Below are positions 1 through 6,968 of a DNA stretch of 37,510 nt, piece after piece. The stretch comes from an uncultured Gammaproteobacteria bacterium. GTDB lineage: Bacteria > Pseudomonadota > Gammaproteobacteria > Francisellales > CACEW01. The stretch's first letter is position 1. Each line of letters opens with the position of its first letter. The notes beneath the pieces are model-generated. The model was given only the letters and a program-made list of their open reading frames with translations, did no database searches and was not told the DNA's origin. Position numbers and translations under genes: made by a program. The stretch is from positions 1 through 37,510 of the forward strand of contig CACEWE010000017.1 of assembly GCA_902563055.1 (NCBI GenBank). Reading direction: 5' to 3'.

Positions 1-303
<303 letters not shown>

Positions 304-777
304 TTATTCCTCTAAACTTACTTTTAACACGCGTTGAATTTGCGAAAAATCAAATCCTCGACCTTTTAAATACGCGATATGTTTCTGTTTGGTCGTCACA
401 TTTTCAATAGGCTTGTTTTTAAAATGTTTTTTATATTGGCCAAGGGCTATAGCATCAAAATCTATCTCCGCCTCTTCAAGCGCCATCTCGATAATAGACG
501 AATCTACCCCACGACTCATAAGCTCATGGGCAATGCGCGCTCGTCCATAACCGCCCTGAGCTCGGTGACGAATCAAAACCTCTGAAAAACGATGATCACT
601 TTGCAGGCCCTGCTTTTGTAAGTCTTCAATTACAGCATCAATAATAGTTTGATGCTCTTTAAAACGCATTGCAAGACGCTCACTAAGCTCCACAGCAGCG
701 TATTCACGCCTGGTGAGAAAATCTAAGGCTTTATTTTTGATAAGAGTATGTACTTGAGATGATTCTTGGGTGTCCAT
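304..777 (-). CDS. recX: Regulatory protein RecX
   Basis: RecX binds RecA filaments and modulates recombination and SOS induction. The 157-residue product has the usual RecX length and make-up: three-helix repeats with the signature region ALDFLTRREYAAVELSERL near residues 18-36, then DHRFSEVLIRHRAQGGYGRARIAHEL-type sequence around residues 61-86, and a C-terminal repeat containing KHIAYLKGRGFDFSQIQRVL. The ATG at 775-777 overlaps the TAA stop of the upstream zapG-like gene by one base, so the two are probably translationally coupled. alaS follows after 3 bases. recA, often the direct upstream neighbour, is not present here. Identification rests on family resemblance and gene order. Confidence 0.93.
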   Translation of the reverse strand: MDTQESSQVHTLIKNKALDFLTRREYAAVELSERLAMRFKEHQTIIDAVIEDLQKQGLQSDHRFSEVLIRHRAQGGYGRARIAHELMSRGVDSSIIEMALEEAEIDFDAIALGQYKKHFKNKPIENVTTKQKHIAYLKGRGFDFSQIQRVLKVSLEE

Positions 778-1214
778 TAGGCCTCTGCATAATCTTTTGG
801 TGCAGCAACTTTATCTGCATCTTGTTTGGCACTTTTGCGCTGCGATTCATCTTCTGCAGCGTTGATATCAATACTAGAATCTAAGGCTCCCTGCGGCACT
901 CCTTCAAAATAGTGGGCATTAGGCTGCAAGAAAGATTGTTTGTAAGAACCTTTGTTTAAGTCAGAGGCCCCATCAACCACATGATCGTAAATAGCCTGAT
1001 AACCACGATTCATCTGCGAAACCATTTGCGCTGTTTTGGATAGGTGCTCGCCGACTTGTTCTTGATAGGCATGATAGTCTTGTTTGACCTTGTTAAAATC
1101 ACGCTTCAATGCCGCTTCACGACGACCATTTTTAGAAAAAAGATAAAAAAAGCCTATGCCAATTAATATGCCTAATATTAAACCCGCCAACAACATTAAC
1201 CAATCTACTACCAC
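777..1214 (-). CDS. zapG: YhcB/ZapG family (DUF1043) inner-membrane protein
   Basis: DUF1043 proteins (YhcB/ZapG) are small inner-membrane proteins tied to cell division and envelope synthesis. The 145-residue product has one N-terminal membrane span (residues about 5-25, rich in L, I and G). A coiled-coil stretch follows, and then the family-typical block GYQAIYDHVVDGASDLNKG around residues 70-90. The C-terminal third is acidic and looks disordered. The start is GTG, chosen because AAGGAG lies about 9 bases upstream and the membrane span starts right after. It overlaps recX by one base. The zapG-recX-alaS linkage is not the Escherichia arrangement. A TATACT-like -10 is visible at 1248-1253 on the minus strand but has no good -35. 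Confidence 0.82.
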   Translation of the reverse strand: MVVDWLMLLAGLILGILIGIGFFYLFSKNGRREAALKRDFNKVKQDYHAYQEQVGEHLSKTAQMVSQMNRGYQAIYDHVVDGASDLNKGSYKQSFLQPNAHYFEGVPQGALDSSIDINAAEDESQRKSAKQDADKVAAPKDYAEA

Positions 1215-1307
1215 GCGCCTTACTCCTTCTTGTCAAATAAAAATTCCAGTATAACGCAAATCCATGCTAATTGGAAAGGCAAACGCACTCTCAAAATGCT
1301 ATAACTT

Positions 1308-1844
1308 TTATTGACCTGGAGTATTCTCCTTGAGCACCTGTTTCTCTTGCGTCTTAGACTGCACATTGCCATGATTCTTTTGAAATACTTGCGCATTTTT
1401 TGGCTCTTTGTCCATCTTGAACTGTAGGCGCCTTTCACCTGACCCTTCACTTGGACTTGAATCACTACCACTTTGGTAATCTTGATCTTGCTTATTCGCT
1501 CCGATTTCACACCAAATATTGACCTTATTTTTATTATCTGACGAAGGAGAGCCATTCTCACTGAAACCATCAGAAGAAGAATCACTTAAGTTTACATACG
1601 AATAATCAGGGGTTACATGATATCCCCTTTTAGATTCCAGCGAAGCCTTGTTAGGCACTTGATCTTGGTGATTATCGTAGAACGATGGATCAAAACACGG
1701 CACATTACTATCGCCACCTGTTTGCTTCTCTTTCTCTAGAGGTAAATCAGAGATACCTGCTTCCTCTTTTACTTGAGGTAAATCATAGATACCTGGCTCC
1801 TCTTTTAGACGTTTATGACCTTCCTTTGTGCTAACATTTCCCAT
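1308..1844 (-). CDS. Unknown acidic, disordered protein; candidate host-directed effector
   Basis: I recognise no family for this 178-residue protein. It is very hydrophilic, rich in S, D, E, K, N and Q, and has no membrane span or signal peptide. It starts MGNVSTKEGHKR, which fits the eukaryotic N-myristoylation pattern (Gly2, small residues at 5-6, Lys7, basic follow-up). Two copies of a 12-residue repeat follow at residues about 14-37 (KEEPGIYDLPQV, KEEAGISDLPLE). Tyr20 sits in YDLP and Tyr83 in YVNL, contexts resembling Crk-type and Grb2-type SH2 docking sites. Residues 87-140 hold serine/aspartate-rich runs. The ATG is preceded by GGGGGT at a good distance. No secretion signal can be proved. 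The effector role is inference; the protein could instead be an ordinary disordered cytoplasmic protein. Confidence 0.6.
   Translation of the reverse strand: MGNVSTKEGHKRLKEEPGIYDLPQVKEEAGISDLPLEKEKQTGGDSNVPCFDPSFYDNHQDQVPNKASLESKRGYHVTPDYSYVNLSDSSSDGFSENGSPSSDNKNKVNIWCEIGANKQDQDYQSGSDSSPSEGSGERRLQFKMDKEPKNAQVFQKNHGNVQSKTQEKQVLKENTPGQ
1739..1810 (-). repeat. Tandem repeat, two 36-bp units in frame
   Basis: Units 1739-1774 and 1775-1810 both begin gaggtaaatca and differ at only a few bases. They are exact multiples of three and encode the two EE-[PA]-G-I-[YS]-D-L-P blocks of the gene at 1308-1844. Copy number could change by slippage or recombination without breaking the frame. Confidence 0.85.
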
Positions 1845-1867
1845 AGACTACCCCCATTCATTTTTTA

Positions 1868-1896
1868 AAAGATAACTTTCAGCATAAGCTATCTTT
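1868..1896 (-). other. Inverted repeat between the two unknown genes, possible weak terminator
   Basis: AAAGATA (1868-1874) is matched by TATCTTT (1890-1896) around a 15-base loop. On the minus strand the hairpin is followed by only a few T residues and then an A run. It lies downstream of the gene ending at 1948 and upstream of the gene starting at 1844, so it may partly separate their transcripts. The stem is AT-rich and termination is uncertain. Confidence 0.35.
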
Positions 1897-1947
1897 CACA
1901 TTGAAACAAGGGATAAATCATAAAAATAGCTTAATGATTCTATTTAC

Positions 1948-2502
1948 TTAGCCACCAGCAGCAATATGGTTACCTGCTCTTGTCTCTGCATCCTGATTTA
2001 CATGATAAAAAGATGACTGCGAATCATCTTGCTTTTCTTGATTCAAATTACGTTTATGCGCATTGCACACACATAAGCCTGAGACAATTGAAGCATGTGG
2101 AGCATATGGAGCATCTGGAGCATCTGGAGCATAGGATATATTTTGAGTATCTTCAGGCTCTAGATACTTTTCCACAAAAACATTAAACTGCTCAATAGAC
2201 AAGGACTGAGAATCTATATGCAAAGATAATTCATTTTGCAAAGCATCAAAAAGACCCTCTGCCTGAGGTAAAGCAATCCCATAAGCTTCTGCAAACTGAC
2301 CCACAATAATGGCTCTTTCATTGGATAAGTTTTGAGGATTATTAAAACAATATCTATAATAAAACTCAAACGCTCTTTCTACTTCTAATTTTTTTTCTAA
2401 TGTTTCTTCTAATTTTTTCTGCAAAGCTTGCCATTTTTTTTGGAACTCCGCACGTGTTCTAGGAGTTAACGTACAGGCATCTCCTTCTTCCATAAAATCC
2501 AT
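1948..2502 (-). CDS. Unknown protein with coiled-coil N-terminus and Ala-Pro repeat
   Basis: No family recognised. The product is 184 residues from the ATG at 2502 (MDFMEEGDACTL). An in-frame TTG at 2514 is possible, but the GGGGGA ribosome-binding site lies just upstream of the ATG and so favours it. Residues about 15-45 are Lys/Glu/Leu-rich and look coiled-coil (EFQKKWQALQKKLEETLEKK). Residues 45-120 look helical and globular. Then comes a short run of APDAPDAPYAPHA caused by a 9-bp DNA repeat, and a polar tail ending AAGG. There is no signal peptide or membrane span. It shares the G-rich Shine-Dalgarno style of the next gene downstream. The pair looks lineage-specific, perhaps secreted, but nothing seen proves secretion. 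Confidence 0.6.
   Translation of the reverse strand: MDFMEEGDACTLTPRTRAEFQKKWQALQKKLEETLEKKLEVERAFEFYYRYCFNNPQNLSNERAIIVGQFAEAYGIALPQAEGLFDALQNELSLHIDSQSLSIEQFNVFVEKYLEPEDTQNISYAPDAPDAPYAPHASIVSGLCVCNAHKRNLNQEKQDDSQSSFYHVNQDAETRAGNHIAAGG
2093..2128. repeat. Tandem repeat, four 9-bp units
   Basis: Four 9-bp units (gcatgtgga, gcatatgga, gcatctgga, gcatctgga) lie head to tail, followed by a partial fifth. Read on the minus strand they encode the (S/P/H)-A-P-(D/Y)-type run in the gene at 1948-2502. The unit is a multiple of three, so changes in copy number stay in frame. Confidence 0.85.
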
Positions 2503-2590
2503 AAAATCCCCCAATTATCATCAAAAAAAACATTATAACATATTGTTAAAAAAATGTAAAGTTAAATTTAAAAAAGCCACAACTAGATAA

Positions 2591-2654
2591 TTCACACTAC
2601 CTTAAGCTGCTATTTGTGGTGAAAAAGCAGATACAGCTAACCCTTGACGAAGGG
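2591..2654. other. Hairpin-rich intergenic stretch upstream of gloB
   Basis: The 271-base gap between the divergent genes at 2502 and 2774 contains several small inverted repeats: TTCAC (2591-2595) with GTGAA (2619-2623), CTGCT (2607-2611) with AGCAG (2626-2630), and a perfect CCCTT-GACG-AAGGG hairpin at 2641-2654. Some pairings are mutually exclusive. It resembles no RNA family I know. It could be a small RNA, an operator region, or chance. Confidence 0.3.
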
Positions 2655-2710
2655 ATATCGAGTAATCACGTAAAATATCCAACTTATATTATAAAACACT
2701 CCTCACCGCC

Positions 2711-2740
2711 TTGCATTGCAGCACATTCCTCTCCTACAAT
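2711..2740 (+). promoter_or_regulatory. Possible promoter of gloB
   Basis: TTGCAT (2711-2716) and TACAAT (2735-2740) are separated by 18 bases. Both match the sigma-70 consensus at most positions, and they lie 34 bases before the gloB ATG. No strong Shine-Dalgarno sequence is visible before that ATG. Confidence 0.4.
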
Positions 2741-2773
2741 AACCTATCGCTTAGTTTATAAAGCAAGCCCTAG

Positions 2774-3544
2774 ATGAAAATTATAGCCATTCCTGCCTTC
2801 TCTGATAATTATATCTGGGCCCTCATAAACCCAGACAATCAAAAGCTTGTGGTAGTGGACCCAGGTGAGAGTGATGCGGTAAAAGCCTTTATCACACAGC
2901 ATAAACTTGAGCTTTGTGCTATTTTAATTACCCACCACCACTATGATCACACCGGCGGGGTTGCAGATTTAAAAACCCAATTTAACTGCCGTGTCTATGG
3001 CCCCAACAACCCAAAAATATCAGGCATAGATCATTATCTTCAAGACCAAGATACCTTTAAAATTGCCGAACTTGATAAAGAATTTACTATTTTCAGCACC
3101 CCAGGCCATACGCTCGATCATATTTGCTACTATAGCCTAGGCTATCTTTTTTGTGGCGATACGCTTTTTTCCGCAGGGTGTGGCCGTTTATTTGAAGGGA
3201 CGAGCAAACAAATGTATCACTCCCTTGCAAAGCTCCAAGCCCTCCCTAAAGATACCAAAATCTACTGCGCCCATGAATATACACTCGATAATCTCCGCTT
3301 TGCCGCAAGTATTGGCTTTAATAAAAACGCGGTTCTGCAAAAAATCGCCAAGATTGAGGGACAGTTAGCCTGCAAGCAAGCCTCCCTACCCTCAATCCTT
3401 GCAGACGAGCACCAATACAATGTTTTTTTAATGTGTAACAACCCGGACTTTCAAGACCATATTGCGCACAAGTTTCAAAAAAATTGCCAAAACGATCCCA
3501 TCGCCACCTTTACCATCGTACGCCAGATGAAAGACCAATTCTAG
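2774..3544 (+). CDS. gloB: Hydroxyacylglutathione hydrolase (glyoxalase II)
   Basis: GloB hydrolyses S-D-lactoylglutathione to D-lactate and glutathione, the second step of methylglyoxal detoxification. The 256-residue product has the normal length. The metallo-beta-lactamase metal motif THHHYDHTGG is at residues 53-62 (His54, His56, Asp58, His59). Further ligands lie in STPGHTLDHICYY and FCGDTLFSAGCGRLFEGT, with CAHEYTLDNLRFA at the start of the C-terminal substrate domain. The start MKIIAIPAFSDNYIW is the usual N-terminus. The gene converges with the phosphate cotransporter gene, with only 3 bases between their stops. Promoter elements are visible upstream. I see nothing abnormal in it. Confidence 0.96.
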   Translation: MKIIAIPAFSDNYIWALINPDNQKLVVVDPGESDAVKAFITQHKLELCAILITHHHYDHTGGVADLKTQFNCRVYGPNNPKISGIDHYLQDQDTFKIAELDKEFTIFSTPGHTLDHICYYSLGYLFCGDTLFSAGCGRLFEGTSKQMYHSLAKLQALPKDTKIYCAHEYTLDNLRFAASIGFNKNAVLQKIAKIEGQLACKQASLPSILADEHQYNVFLMCNNPDFQDHIAHKFQKNCQNDPIATFTIVRQMKDQF

Positions 3545-3547
3545 AGC

Positions 3548-5164
3548 TTATGAAGCCGTAGCATTAGACGCTCCTCCAGGAGACACTGCACTAGAAATCC
3601 CCCAGCCTGCAAGTGGCAAGACAACAAAAGCACCAGCAGTATACAACAAAGGAATCACTTTGCTCTCCTGAGCCTTCTTGCCTAAGTACTGTGCACCTTT
3701 AATAGGTAACTTTCGCAAACATGGCGTCGGATACCAAATCATAATCCCTAACACATTAAACAAAAGATGGGATAAGGCGGTTTGCAAAGCTTGTTTTGCA
3801 TTACTCGTTGCTACCATTGCTGCCATCAAACCGGTAATGCACGTTCCAACATTCGCACCCAAAGTCAATGGATACATTTCTTCAAGTGTAATAACACCCT
3901 CTGCAACCAAAGGTGTTAAGGTTGAAGTTGTTATTGAACTTGACTGAACAGCTATTGTAAAACCACAGCCGACAAGCATAGTCATATAGTCATTATACTT
4001 TAATGCCTTTTGCAACTTTCTGGTCATTTTTCCTCGAATTAAAAAATGCAGGCTCCTTACAACTGAATATAAACAAGCACATAGTGCAATCACTGAAAAA
4101 CCTACACTAAGTGATCCTGCAGCAGCATCAGACAAGCCCATTTCAAAAAGCAAACCAGACTTAAGCAAAGGTGCCTCACAATCAATCTCCTGTGTTCCAT
4201 TCACCATTTGATTGCACGCATCACTAGCAATGGCCTTTAGAATATCTTTATCTATTTTCGCCACCAAGCCCGCAACAGGCTTTACAGAAGCTGAAACCGG
4301 ATTCCACATGCCTTCACAGTCCCCCTGACAGTCTTTAACATTAACCGTCATTGCCGCAGTTATCCATACAAAAGGATTACTTAGCATATGAATGGGCAAA
4401 AGGACTGCAACATTTAAAAAATTAAATAAATCATGAACCGTTGCACCAGCAATAGCCCTACCAAAATCTTTTTGTTCGCGACTATGTAAAAATGCCACAA
4501 GGGTATTAGTGATCGTAGTACCAATATTGGCACCCATTACCATTGCAACTGCAATTTTAACACTCAACTCTCCAGAAGCAACAGCCGTTACTATCAAAGA
4601 AGTGCTTGTTGAAGAACTTTGCACTAAAATAGTTGCCAAAATACCTAAACATACCCCTGCAAAAGGATTATCAGCCACATCAAACATTTTAGCAGAATCT
4701 TTCCCACCAAGAAGTTTAAACCCTGTTCCTAAAACCTTTAAACTCAAAAAGAAGCCCCACAATAAAGCTGGAACTGCTGCTGTAACAAATTTTCTTTTCC
4801 AATGCCATCCAGACAAATCCCAAAAAAACTCATGGACCCTGGGATATGAGCGAGATAAACCACAAGACCAGCGCTGAACAAACAATTCCCTCCATTCTTT
4901 ACTTGGATTATAGGGCGCATCAACCAACCAAGAATTTCGATCAATCTCCAAAGACTGAGTATTTTCTTCCTCTGCCTTTGAAACCCCAGAGGTTTCTTCC
5001 ACAACCCCCTTAGAGCTGGGCTCATCAGATGCAGACTTTTCTTCCCCAGCCTTTTGAGGAACTGATTGCTCTTCCCGCCTTGGATCTGCAACCACGACTT
5101 CAATCTTACCATCATTCCCCATCACTTGAACTGTACTACTTTTATTTTCACTCTTACTGAACAT
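3548..5164 (-). CDS. SLC34-type Na+/phosphate cotransporter with long N-terminal tail
   Basis: This inner-membrane protein is predicted to import inorganic phosphate with Na+. Both inverted-repeat signatures of the Na/Pi (SLC34/NptA) family are present: QSSSTSTS at residues 182-189 and QSSSITTS near 407-414. Each is followed by a GAN[IV]GT block and a helix resembling ATVHDLFN or LSHLLFNVLG. Between the halves lies a large loop with four cysteines (279, 283, 317, 329), comparable to the disulfide-bearing extracellular loop of animal NaPi-II proteins. At 538 residues it is longer than the bacterial members I know of. The extra length is mainly a polar, acidic tail of about 115 residues. The start has an AGGAG ribosome-binding site. 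Its neighbours, a phosphate permease and PhoB/PhoR, support phosphate as the substrate. It may be closer to eukaryotic homologues, but that needs a tree. Confidence 0.88.
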   Translation of the reverse strand: MFSKSENKSSTVQVMGNDGKIEVVVADPRREEQSVPQKAGEEKSASDEPSSKGVVEETSGVSKAEEENTQSLEIDRNSWLVDAPYNPSKEWRELFVQRWSCGLSRSYPRVHEFFWDLSGWHWKRKFVTAAVPALLWGFFLSLKVLGTGFKLLGGKDSAKMFDVADNPFAGVCLGILATILVQSSSTSTSLIVTAVASGELSVKIAVAMVMGANIGTTITNTLVAFLHSREQKDFGRAIAGATVHDLFNFLNVAVLLPIHMLSNPFVWITAAMTVNVKDCQGDCEGMWNPVSASVKPVAGLVAKIDKDILKAIASDACNQMVNGTQEIDCEAPLLKSGLLFEMGLSDAAAGSLSVGFSVIALCACLYSVVRSLHFLIRGKMTRKLQKALKYNDYMTMLVGCGFTIAVQSSSITTSTLTPLVAEGVITLEEMYPLTLGANVGTCITGLMAAMVATSNAKQALQTALSHLLFNVLGIMIWYPTPCLRKLPIKGAQYLGKKAQESKVIPLLYTAGAFVVLPLAGWGISSAVSPGGASNATAS

Positions 5165-5194
5165 TTTAAACTCCTCCCAAAGATAAAAAATGCG

Positions 5195-5223
5195 ATTCTA
5201 AAAGCAACAAAAACCTATGTCAA
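5195..5223 (-). promoter_or_regulatory. Sigma-70-like promoter of the SLC34-type transporter
   Basis: On the minus strand TTGACA (5218-5223) and TAGAAT (5195-5200) are spaced by 17 bases and lie 31 bases before the ATG at 5164. The -35 is a perfect consensus. No Pho box was found on this strand, so this gene may be constitutive or controlled otherwise. Confidence 0.55.
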
Positions 5224-5531
5224 TGGCTTTTTTACAGGTTTTTACCCCCCCCAAAAAAGAAAAAAAGGCTTACACAAAAAAGCACGGCAATATTTCTCAA
5301 ACAAAATAAAGTAAGCAATAAATATTACAGCAAGGAAATAATATAAAAAAACATATTACAATAAAGCGAAAACCAAATGTGTTTTACCAAAAAAAATAAG
5401 GGACCATGCCTAAGAACGCACCATTTTTTGTTTTTTACGCCAACTGCCTCTTTTTAACCACTCCCCTGGCCACCCTCAATCGCACATAAGCAAAAGATAG
5501 TTTTTTTGCTTTTTACCTATCTCTTTTATTC
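5224..5531. other. AT-rich intergenic stretch between the two divergent phosphate transporters
   Basis: The whole gap between the transporter starts is 448 bases. Apart from the promoter at 5195-5223 and the Pho box at 5532-5549, I see no gene. It contains a C8 homopolymer at 5245-5252 followed by A6-G-A7. Long A/T runs and an imperfect AGATAG/CTATCT inverted repeat around 5498-5522 complete it. No RNA gene is recognisable. Confidence 0.6.
5245..5252. repeat. C8 homopolymer upstream of the SLC34-type transporter promoter
   Basis: Eight consecutive C residues (G8 on the coding strand) lie 21 bases upstream of the -35 element of the minus-strand transporter gene. Such tracts can change length by slippage and alter promoter strength in some host-associated bacteria. 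Confidence 0.7.
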
Positions 5532-5565
5532 TTGTCATCAAATGGTCATATTTGCTTTTTATACT
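5532..5565 (+). promoter_or_regulatory. Pho box and -10 element upstream of the phosphate permease
   Basis: TTGTCAT (5532-5538) and TGGTCAT (5543-5549) are 7-base direct repeats separated by 4 bases. This is the layout of a PhoB-binding Pho box (consensus CTGTCAT repeats, 11-base period). A TATACT -10 hexamer (5560-5565) begins 11 bases after the box, the spacing found where the box replaces the -35. The permease ATG is 47 bases further on. This predicts that the downstream permease-phoB-phoR transcript is induced by PhoB under phosphate limitation, with phoB autoregulated. Confidence 0.75.
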
Positions 5566-5612
5566 TTGCACGAATCACAAATGAAATGAAATAAAACAGG
5601 AGAAAATAAATA

Positions 5613-6938
5613 ATGCAAGAAACGATACCCCTTAACAGTATTCACACTGAAGATGAAGCCCCTATCAACAAAGGGCATTTTAAAATGATTATCACCGCAG
5701 GAATGGGATTTTTTACCGATGCCTATGACCTGTTTATTATTGGCGTTGTTACCGCCATTCTTTCACCACTATGGCACTTAAGCCCCTACCAAATAGGACT
5801 ACTTAATGGCGCGTCCCTACTCTCGGCGGCTTTTGGCGCGATACTTTTTGGCGCCTTGTCCGATCGCTTTGGCCGCAAAAAACTCTACGGCAGCGAAATT
5901 ATTATTATGGTCATAGGCGCAATCGCCTCCGCTTGTGCAGGAAACTTTATAAGTCTCTTAATTGCCAGAACTATTTTGGGCTTTGGCATTGGCGGTGATT
6001 ATCCCACCAGCGCAGTGATTGCTGCAGAAGGGGCTAATCGTAAAAACCGCGGCTTTATTGTCCTATTAGTTTTTGCTATGCAAGCGCTAGGCTTAATTGT
6101 CGGCCCCTTAATTGCCGCACTACTTTTAAGCTTACACATCCCACACGATATGCTTTGGCGCATCATGCTAGGCCTGGGCGCGATCTTTTCTTTCTACGTT
6201 TACTTTCTTCGCCGCAAACTTAAAGAAAGCAAACGCTTTTTGGCTTTAGAAAATGCCCCTATAGAAGTAGGATGCGCAGCAAGTTACTATGCTGGCTACC
6301 GCAGCAAAAAAAATGCACACGCCAGGCGCAAAAGAACACTTGGCAAACATTATAAGAAACTTATAGGCACCGCAGGTTCCTGGTTTTGTTTAGATGTAGC
6401 CCTTTATGGCAACGGCGTATCATCGATGTTAATTCTTAATACCCTTGCGCCACACGCCTCCATACTCAAACATACCCTTACCGCTATGCTTGTTTTTATC
6501 GCCTTTGCCGCTCCTGGCTATGCACTATCGGCCTGCTTAGTAGATAAAATCGGTAGAAAACGCCTGCAAACAATAGGGTTTATAATGATGACACTGTGCT
6601 ATTTAAGCATTGCCTGCCTTAGCAATATCGCAGCCCATCCGGCAATTTTCACATTACTATTTGGCCTAAGCTTCTTATTTATAAACTTTGGTCCCAATGC
6701 CACGACCTTTTTAATCCCGGCTGAAATCTTCCCCACCTCCATTCGCGCCAGCGCCCATGGCTTTAGTGCAGCAATGGGTAAACTAGGTGCTTTTATTGGA
6801 GCCTTATCCCTACCTATTCTTAGCGCTAGCTTAGGACTACCATTTATGTTTATAATAGTGGCACTGTTTTGTATCCTTGGCTTAGCCTGCACCTTTTTGG
6901 TACCTGAAATGAAACAACAAGCTTTAAAGCAAACATAA
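5613..6938 (+). CDS. MFS phosphate:H+ symporter, PHS (Pho84-like) family
   Basis: Predicted inner-membrane importer of inorganic phosphate driven by protons. The 441-residue product has about 12 membrane spans. It carries the major-facilitator loop motif GALSDRFGRKKLYGSE (about residues 77-92), repeated as DKIGRKRLQT in the second half. PHS-like signatures are GFFTDAYDLFIIGVV near residues 32-46 and GFGIGGDYPTSAVIAAE near 123-139; closely similar strings occur in yeast Pho84. The ribosome-binding site AGGAGA precedes the ATG. A Pho box lies upstream and phoB starts 30 bases downstream, so it is probably the first gene of a phosphate-starvation operon. PHS permeases are best known from fungi and plants, and a bacterial one beside a PhoB/PhoR pair is notable. 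Specificity for phosphate rather than another organic anion is inferred from motif and context. Confidence 0.83.
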   Translation: MQETIPLNSIHTEDEAPINKGHFKMIITAGMGFFTDAYDLFIIGVVTAILSPLWHLSPYQIGLLNGASLLSAAFGAILFGALSDRFGRKKLYGSEIIIMVIGAIASACAGNFISLLIARTILGFGIGGDYPTSAVIAAEGANRKNRGFIVLLVFAMQALGLIVGPLIAALLLSLHIPHDMLWRIMLGLGAIFSFYVYFLRRKLKESKRFLALENAPIEVGCAASYYAGYRSKKNAHARRKRTLGKHYKKLIGTAGSWFCLDVALYGNGVSSMLILNTLAPHASILKHTLTAMLVFIAFAAPGYALSACLVDKIGRKRLQTIGFIMMTLCYLSIACLSNIAAHPAIFTLLFGLSFLFINFGPNATTFLIPAEIFPTSIRASAHGFSAAMGKLGAFIGALSLPILSASLGLPFMFIIVALFCILGLACTFLVPEMKQQALKQT

Positions 6939-6968
6939 AAATGCTTTTAGGCAAATAAGGAAAAACAC

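Noticed and set aside
1220..1585. Open frame overlapping the unknown gene at 1308-1844
   Set aside because: It is arginine- and lysine-rich and in another frame of the same strand. The gene at 1308-1844 has a proper ribosome-binding site, in-frame repeats and a coherent composition.
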